Assembly (NCBI RefSeq): GCF_020829495.1
Contig: NZ_JAIVFQ010000069.1
Location: forward strand, 1 to 36,715
Direction of reading: 5' to 3'
Source of the DNA: Nostoc favosum CHAB5714
GTDB taxonomy: Bacteria; Cyanobacteriota; Cyanobacteriia; Cyanobacteriales; Nostocaceae
Length of the DNA: 36,715 nucleotides
Below the pieces are notes generated by a model. That model had not been told where the DNA came from. It worked only from the letters and a program-made list of their open reading frames with translations, and did not search any database. The position numbers were made by a program, and so were the translations under genes. Positions 32,078 to 36,715 of the stretch are shown here, piece by piece (position 1 is the first letter of the stretch; every line of letters starts with the position of its first letter).

Positions 32078-32764
32078 ATGACAGTTGCTCAAAGTCCCTG
32101 TGTTTTGGTGATTGAAACCGATGAGAGTTTAGCAAATCAGCTTTCTTGTGATTTGCAAGAAGCTGGTTATGAATCAATTTTGGCTCATGATGCGACTAGT
32201 GGTTTACAACACTGTCGCGATCGCCAACCTGCTTTAATTGTTTTAGACCGGATGCTAGCAGGAGAATCAGGACTCTCATTGTGCAAAAATCTGAGAAGCA
32301 CTGGTATGCGATCGCCTGTATTGATTTTAATGGCAAGGGATACAGTCGATGATCGTGTAGCTTGTCTAGAAGCAGGAGCCGATGATTACATCCTCAAGCC
32401 TTATCGCTCAGAAGACTTTTTGAAGTTGATTCGGCTCTACTTAAAACCTGATGTGGATACCACGGAGCAGTTACGTTTTGGGGATCTGATTTTAGATATA
32501 GCAACTCGCCGTGCCATACATAGCGGACGGGCAATTGACTTGACAATGAAAGAATTTGAACTATTAAAATTCTTAATGGAACATCCCCGTGAGGTGTTAA
32601 CCCGCGAACAAATTTTAGAAAATGTTTGGGGTTACGACTTTCTGGGTGAGTCGAATGTAATTGAAGTGTACATCCGCTACTTGCGGTTAAAAATTGAAGA
32701 TGAAGGACAAAAGCGCCTCATTCAAACGGTGCGAGGCGTAGGGTACGTTTTGAGAGAATCCTAG
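32078..32764 (+). CDS. nblR: OmpR/PhoB-type response regulator, NblR-like
   Basis: NblR is a cyanobacterial regulator needed for phycobilisome degradation during nutrient or high-light stress. The 228-residue protein has a receiver domain (1-117) and a winged-helix DNA-binding domain (130-226: LTMKEFELLKFLMEHPREVL, NVIEVYIRYLRLKI, IQTVRGVGYVLRES). The receiver is non-canonical: the acidic pair reads Glu13-Thr14 (VIETDES), Asp57 (IVLDRML) and Lys107 (ILKPYR) remain, but the Thr/Ser switch position is Met85 (LILMARD). Phosphorylation-dependent switching may therefore be weak, as reported for NblR. Match to Nostoc NblR is by memory of the sequence pattern; a different atypical OmpR regulator is possible. 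A 9-bp inverted repeat lies upstream. Confidence 0.75.
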   Translation: MTVAQSPCVLVIETDESLANQLSCDLQEAGYESILAHDATSGLQHCRDRQPALIVLDRMLAGESGLSLCKNLRSTGMRSPVLILMARDTVDDRVACLEAGADDYILKPYRSEDFLKLIRLYLKPDVDTTEQLRFGDLILDIATRRAIHSGRAIDLTMKEFELLKFLMEHPREVLTREQILENVWGYDFLGESNVIEVYIRYLRLKIEDEGQKRLIQTVRGVGYVLRES

Positions 32765-33357
32765 TACACGGTGACGAAAGTTTACAAGAGAGGGCAGGAG
32801 GAAAAAAGTATTAATAATAGGACTTACGCACTGTACAAATGCATCGTGATGTGCATTACCTAAAATAGGTTATTTCAGGCTTTCTTAATTATCCTGCGAT
32901 CGTAAATAGACCATGCTGTAGGGGCTAAGCATTGCTTAGCCCTTACGAAAGATATGGTTTTTAACTTGCTTTATATTTGGTATTTCTTGTCAATGCGTAA
33001 GTCCTAAATAAAAACTTTTGTTGTCGGTTTAGAGCCGCACTAGTATATTTCGACTACGCTCAATAACAAAAAAGATTGTGTCGATAGCGCAGCGTTAGCG
33101 AGTCAGACGCTCCTACGGACGCTCGTTCCTCTCTACGAGACGCACTCGCGTTCGCTACCGCAACGCTTACGTTAACGCAACGCTTACGAGCGTCGCGGAA
33201 AGTTCCACGAGGCACAAAGCGTCCAAGATCAATCCCACCTCGTATAATATGTGGGTTCCTCCTGCCCCCTGCCTCCTGAGGGGACGAATAAAAGCCGTGA
33301 GTTTTCTAGCTTAAATTCTGTAAAATTGAAATCTAAATTACAAAATCAAAAATAATT
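32765..33357. other. nblR-DUF192 gap with a mobile element and dispersed repeats
   Basis: It contains the 187-bp element at 32819-33005. A GC-rich mosaic of GCTACG/GCGTTAGCG and GACGCTCGTTCC phrases (33075-33200) follows, the same family as 25390-25480. No gene fits. The last 50 bp before 33358 are AT-rich and could hold the DUF192 promoter. Confidence 0.55.
32819..33005 (+). mobile_element. 187-bp non-coding element with TA duplication
   Basis: The ends GGACTTACGCA and TGCGTAAGTCC are exact 11-bp inverted repeats, each bordered by TA (32818-32819 and 33005-33006). The TA border suits the IS630/Tc1-mariner class of non-autonomous element. A hairpin GGGCTAAGCA/TGCTTAGCCC lies inside. The copy at 15839-16024 is in inverted orientation. 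Confidence 0.75.
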
Positions 33358-33864
33358 ATGACTCATCGGCTAAGTTTGCTCTCAATGTTGCTGAGTATTT
33401 TACTGATGGGCTGTTCTGTGCCAACAACAGCTAAACCTCCCAGCCCCACATCCGCTTCTCAAACTCCAGCACCACAGAGCTTAGGTCAAAAACTACCAAT
33501 TTCTGCTAAAGCCATTGTTCCAAATGGCACAATCATTCAGTTAGAAGTGGCGCAGACACCACAACAGCAAGCGATGGGGTTAATGTATCGACCAGCTTTG
33601 CCAGATGACCGGGGGATGTTGTTTGGGTTCCCTTCACCACAACCGGTTAGTTTTTGGATGAAGAATGTACCTGTGCCCTTGGATATGGTATTTTTACAAA
33701 ACGGTGTAGTTAAATATATTCAGGCTTCTGCACCTCCTTGTGCAACTGAGCCTTGTCCTACCTATGGGCCCAATACACCAATCGATAAGGTGATTGAACT
33801 TCGCTCTGGAAGGGCTGCCGAGTTGAAGTTGAAAGTGGGCGATATTGTCAAAATTGAGTATTGA
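33358..33864 (+). CDS. DUF192 family lipoprotein
   Basis: The 168-residue protein begins with a lipoprotein signal (MTHRLSLLSMLLSILLMGC, lipobox LMGC at Cys19), then a Pro/Ser/Thr-rich linker (SPTSASQTPAPQS). The DUF192 domain spans about 55-168: IIQLEVAQTPQQQAMGLMYR, DRGMLFGFPSPQPVSFWMKN, and VPLDMVFLQNGVV. The FWMKNVPVPLDM motif is the family's core. It would be anchored at the periplasmic side. Two extra Cys (PPCATEPCPTYGP) are typical for a cyanobacterial subgroup. DUF192 function is unknown. It seems monocistronic. The start has no clear ribosome binding site. Confidence 0.87.
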   Translation: MTHRLSLLSMLLSILLMGCSVPTTAKPPSPTSASQTPAPQSLGQKLPISAKAIVPNGTIIQLEVAQTPQQQAMGLMYRPALPDDRGMLFGFPSPQPVSFWMKNVPVPLDMVFLQNGVVKYIQASAPPCATEPCPTYGPNTPIDKVIELRSGRAAELKLKVGDIVKIEY

Positions 33865-34406
33865 GACTTCGGTGCTTTACGGGGATAAAGATTTGGATGG
33901 TTGCTCTGTTCAGAGTCTATACTATCGGAATCTATGTTTTTTTTGTAAAAAATGGCACGTCCTATGGTAAAAATCCATCTGTAACGCTACTATTTAAAAA
34001 CTGTGGTAATAATGTAAAATTCTACTGTCTCCAACCTAAAATCGCAGTCTTAAGGTTTGGCAAAAATATTCCCTTGGGCGCAAGTGTAAATAGTCGCCAA
34101 TAAGAGAGTATAGGCTATGGAATCTTTGTTACTACATGTGTAATTAAATAACGCACAAAAGTAAACAAAATGGAGCCAATTGAACTAAGTAAAAATACTG
34201 CTTGAGAAGTAAGCAGATAATTTGTACAAAAATTTCTATTTTTCAGATTTTCTATGATTTGCCTTTGTTAAAGGCAAATCAAAAAAACTCTGCTGGGGTG
34301 TATGGCCGATAACGGCAAAGTGACAGATAAAATACTGGCTATTGGCTACCGAGCAATGGTGAACTGATATATGACAATACATTCTGCACAAGGAGGTGAG
34401 ACACAA
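33865..34406. other. Gap with a hairpin and no supported gene
   Basis: No gene is supported; a frame at 33861-34103 lacks a start signal and resembles nothing. A perfect hairpin lies at 34256-34280 (arms GATTTGCCTTT and AAAGGCAAATC, loop GTT), followed by a run of seven A, unlike a normal terminator on this strand. Confidence 0.5.
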
Positions 34407-34598
34407 ATGTCACCATCAAAATATTCTCGACTGATTAATTTTTTGCAAGAAGATTTGGCAATTTCCACAGCATCGCTGGCAGTGGCGCTTCGGCATCGGG
34501 AGCAAGATCCAGGCCCTTTGGCAATGATTCTTTGGCAGTATGGTTTGATTACTCTAGAGCAGTTAGACCAAATTTATGATTGGCTGGAAACGGCATAA
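34407..34598 (+). CDS. DUF2949 family small protein
   Basis: The start at 34407 is fixed by an ideal ribosome binding site, AAGGAGGTGA, seven nt before the ATG; the frame is open 12 codons further but without such a signal. The product has 63 residues (MSPSKYSRLINFLQEDLAIS, then TASLAVALRHREQDPGPLAM and ILWQYGLITLEQLDQIYDWL). It is an all-helical protein found in cyanobacteria and grouped as DUF2949. Its role is unknown. There is no signal peptide or membrane segment. The strong ribosome binding site suggests high translation. It reads away from the aminotransferase gene and is followed by TTTTGGA repeats. Confidence 0.82.
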   Translation: MSPSKYSRLINFLQEDLAISTASLAVALRHREQDPGPLAMILWQYGLITLEQLDQIYDWLETA

Positions 34599-34969
34599 GT
34601 CATAATAATTTTGGATTTTGGATTTTGGAGTTTGGATTTTGGATTTTGAATTTTAAATTAAAAGTCTTTACCAAAAGACTGTTATCAGAATCTGAAATAA
34701 TACTATTTATACCAATTCGGTATCATGCTAAGTTGCCAAAATTAGTCTTGTTTGGTGTCAAATAAGCTATGCGACTGTCTTCAGAGCAAATAATACTACT
34801 TAAAGTAACTTGGTATAATCTATGATAATTGGAGCATGTTACATCCACTCTACCTTGTGCAAAGCTTGATATATAGGTTTATTAACTTTGGCGGTTTTTA
34901 CTCATTTATATACAAATTAAAAGAGCGAGTTAAATTATCAACTCGCTCTTTTGATTTAATGCTCAGTAC
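34599..34969. other. Gap with TTTTGGA heptamers and a terminator
   Basis: TTTTGGA repeats run from about 34611 to 34660 with one variant unit. The remainder is AT-rich with an AAGTAACTTGG-like stretch near 34803. The terminator at 34919-34952 ends the aminotransferase gene. No gene fits. Confidence 0.55.
34919..34952 (-). terminator. Terminator of the aminotransferase gene (bidirectional)
   Basis: AAAAGAGCGAGTT and AACTCGCTCTTTT are exact 13-bp complements around an 8-nt loop, with T/A tracts on both strands, 18 bp past the stop at 34970. Confidence 0.85.
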
Positions 34970-36124
34970 TCAGGACTGACTAAATACTTTAACTGCTGCC
35001 GCTATACCAGATCCAGGGGTGAAGTCTTCGTAGCCAAGTTCTCTTAGGGTAACTTCTAAGGATGCTATACAGCTAAGAATATCGCGATCGCTCACAAAGC
35101 CCAAGTGACCAATGCGGAAAATTTTGTTACTCAAATGGTCTTGACCACCTGCTAGGGCAATATCAAAGCGTTTTTTCATCAATGACCGAATCTTATCCGA
35201 TTCAATTCCTTGTGGTGCTACAGCCGTAATCGCCGGACTGGCGGAATTATCTGCTGCAAACAGGGGTAAATTTAACCCTTGAATGGCGGCGCGGGTAGCA
35301 TTTTTCAGCCGTTCATGTCGAGCAAATATTGATTCCAAGCCTTCCTCTTTCATGATTCGCAACGTGGTGTGTAACGCTACGATCAAGTTCACAGGCGGAG
35401 TAAAGGGAGTTGTATTTTTGGCTGTGGCTTTGCGATATTTACCTAAGTCCAAATAATATTTCGGTAACTTCGCAGTTTTGTAAGCTTCCCAAGCTTTGGG
35501 GCTGACAGAGACAAAACCCAATCCCGGCGGAATCATATAACCTTTTTGGGAACCGGAAGCGACTATATCCAAACCCCAAGCATCCACAGGTAGATTGAAC
35601 GCACCCAAGCTAGTGACAGCATCAACGATAATTAAAGCTTCACCGTGTTCTTTGACGTGGCGGTTGATGGTTTCTAAATCATTCAAAACACCCGTCGAGG
35701 TTTCGCTGTGGGTAATGATTACGGCTTTAATTTGCTTTTGGGTATCTGCTTGAAGTTTTTCGGCGAATACTGCGGGGTCTAAGGGTTTTCCCCATTCCAC
35801 CTTAACTTCTTCTACATTCAAACCGTAGGCTTGACCTATTTCTACCCAGCGTTCGCCAAATTTACCATTAGAACCAACTAAAATGCGATCGCCTGGAGAG
35901 AGAAAATTAATTATTCCAGCTTCTACAGCACCCGTACCACTGACATTCAGCGTTAGCACATCACTTTGAGTTTGGTGCAGCCACTTGAGGTTTTCCGTCA
36001 CCTCTGCCAATATGTTGCTAAATTCACTGGTGCGGTGTCCAATTGGGTGCTTGGCTAATGCCAGTAAGGCAGCTTCTGGCACCGGGGTTGGGCCTGGAAT
36101 CATTAGCATCAGCTTATCGTTCAT
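34970..36124 (-). CDS. Class V aminotransferase (alanine/serine-glyoxylate type)
   Basis: This pyridoxal-phosphate enzyme of 384 residues belongs to the group that includes alanine-glyoxylate and serine-glyoxylate aminotransferases. It opens with LMLMIPGPTPVPEAALLALA, the GPTP motif near 11-14, then HPIGHRTSEFSNILAE. The cofactor region has IIVDAVTSLGA (Asp168) and GSQKGYMIPPGLGF with the Schiff-base Lys194. It is cytoplasmic. In cyanobacteria such enzymes act in photorespiratory glycolate/glyoxylate metabolism; the name 'soluble hydrogenase subunit' sometimes given to relatives is a historical misnomer. The exact amino donor is not readable from sequence. It is alone on its strand here, ended by a strong terminator. 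Confidence 0.88.
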   Translation of the reverse strand: MNDKLMLMIPGPTPVPEAALLALAKHPIGHRTSEFSNILAEVTENLKWLHQTQSDVLTLNVSGTGAVEAGIINFLSPGDRILVGSNGKFGERWVEIGQAYGLNVEEVKVEWGKPLDPAVFAEKLQADTQKQIKAVIITHSETSTGVLNDLETINRHVKEHGEALIIVDAVTSLGAFNLPVDAWGLDIVASGSQKGYMIPPGLGFVSVSPKAWEAYKTAKLPKYYLDLGKYRKATAKNTTPFTPPVNLIVALHTTLRIMKEEGLESIFARHERLKNATRAAIQGLNLPLFAADNSASPAITAVAPQGIESDKIRSLMKKRFDIALAGGQDHLSNKIFRIGHLGFVSDRDILSCIASLEVTLRELGYEDFTPGSGIAAAVKVFSQS

Positions 36125-36589
36125 GTGTGTATCCTAAAAGTAAAATAAAAGTCAAAATTGTGGGAAGTTGGTTAAGTTCTGGTAGCAAATCCTAGATATT
36201 CATCTACAAATTCCACTCAGTTGGTCACCAGCCTTGTTGTATATTTTCCAAATTCATAGGAAAAGTATCGTGGGAGTTAATGATCGGTCAGCTTGACCTT
36301 TGCAATTTATACGAGATTCCAACTCAGATAAAACCTCTGTTCCAGGCAATCTTACCACACACCTAGACGCCAGGTTAAGGCGTTTGCTCGTAGGAGAGCG
36401 GCTATTTTAACCAAAGGTGAAACGTCTATCTAGATGAGGCACAGGTATAATAAATTCTTAAATCTTACCCATAATCCGCCTCTGTTGTTTTTATATAAAC
36501 ACGCTAAATCGTTTTGAAGATCGCGGAAATCGTCAGTGAAAAAGCTGTGTTTTGCTTCAACGAAGGAAGTAACCGCCTACACTATGCGG
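36125..36589. other. Upstream region of the aminotransferase gene
   Basis: No gene fits in this stretch. It has a short hairpin ACGCC/GGCGT (36368-36384) and a TATAAT box (36446-36451) without a clear -35 partner. I looked for a GTA-N8-TAC NtcA site and did not find one. Confidence 0.35.
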
Positions 36590-36715
36590 CAATACGGTTC
36601 AGTTAAGGCTGAAAGACTGATTAGTGATATGAAATTTAGGAGCTTCAACTGGTTGTCCAGTACCTCTGTGTGTTGGCTTTTTAGAACGAAACTTTGATAC
36701 AGGTTTTTTCACAAC
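36590..36715. mobile_element. Possible left end of another CAATAC-type element, cut by the window edge
   Basis: CAATACGGTTCAGTTAAGG at 36590 matches the left end of the element at 7030 (CAATCCAGTTCAGTTAAG) closely. The right end and the flanking duplication would lie beyond the window. Confidence 0.4.

Noticed and set aside
33861..34103. 80-residue frame after the DUF192 gene
   Set aside because: No ribosome binding site, a non-ATG start, and a composition like translated intergenic sequence.
34256..34280. Rho-independent terminator
   Set aside because: The stem is perfect, but it is followed by A residues on the plus strand and has no T tract on the minus strand.
36125..36589. NtcA-regulated promoter of the aminotransferase gene
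   Set aside because: No GTA-N8-TAC site was found; the closest, GTAACCGCCTAC, has a six-base spacer and lies far upstream.

Overview
The window is chromosomal DNA from a filamentous, Nostoc/Anabaena-type cyanobacterium. The evidence is the very frequent HIP1 octamer (GCGATCGC), the cytochrome b6f subunit PetM, a Ycf39-type photosystem II assembly factor, an NblR-type response regulator, heptameric short tandem repeats (AATTCGT, TTTTGGA) between genes, and many small non-coding mobile elements. I found no tRNA, rRNA, CRISPR array or complete transposase gene.

Layout. Positions 1-1412 hold a lysozyme-family-like gene and the decayed end of a TPR gene cut by a miniature element. Positions 1413-6171 are an NAD cluster read leftward: pncB, nadD, nrtR, nadE, with a perfect inverted repeat just upstream of pncB. 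Positions 6172-8094 carry a 50-residue protein gene, nested miniature elements and a BrnT/BrnA toxin-antitoxin pair. Positions 8095-14691 are the leftward trehalose cluster treZ-treY-treH, with a 21-bp tandem repeat between treZ and treY. A DCC-family thiol protein, an RTX-repeat protein, an aldo/keto reductase, a Dps ferritin, a pirin and a methyltransferase follow to 21.8 kb. Positions 21.8-25.4 kb hold a DUF202 membrane protein, an exported protein, a CadD-like transporter and a divergent LysR regulator. Positions 25.7-27.7 kb carry small cyanobacterial proteins of unknown role. Positions 28.0-36.1 kb carry pdxA, petM, ycf39, NAD kinase, an NblR-type regulator, a DUF192 lipoprotein, a DUF2949 protein and a class V aminotransferase.

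How the genes work together. pncB, nadD and nadE encode the three consecutive steps from nicotinate to NAD. nrtR encodes the regulator expected to sense NAD metabolites, and NAD kinase further right makes NADP. treZ and treY make trehalose from alpha-glucan ends and treH hydrolyses it, the set linked to desiccation tolerance in Nostoc. Dps, pirin and the aldo/keto reductase suggest stress tolerance, but they are not clearly one operon.

The most unusual content is intergenic. Three non-coding elements begin with CAAT, are about 100-140 bp long and are each flanked by a perfect 10-bp direct repeat; one is nested in another element. A fourth element with 13-bp inverted ends sits inside a palindromic repeat whose uninterrupted relative is present elsewhere in the window. 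A 187-bp element occurs twice in opposite orientation. There are also two tandem arrays with near-helical periods (21 bp, and 20/21 bp), and perfect palindromes upstream of several regulatory or small genes.
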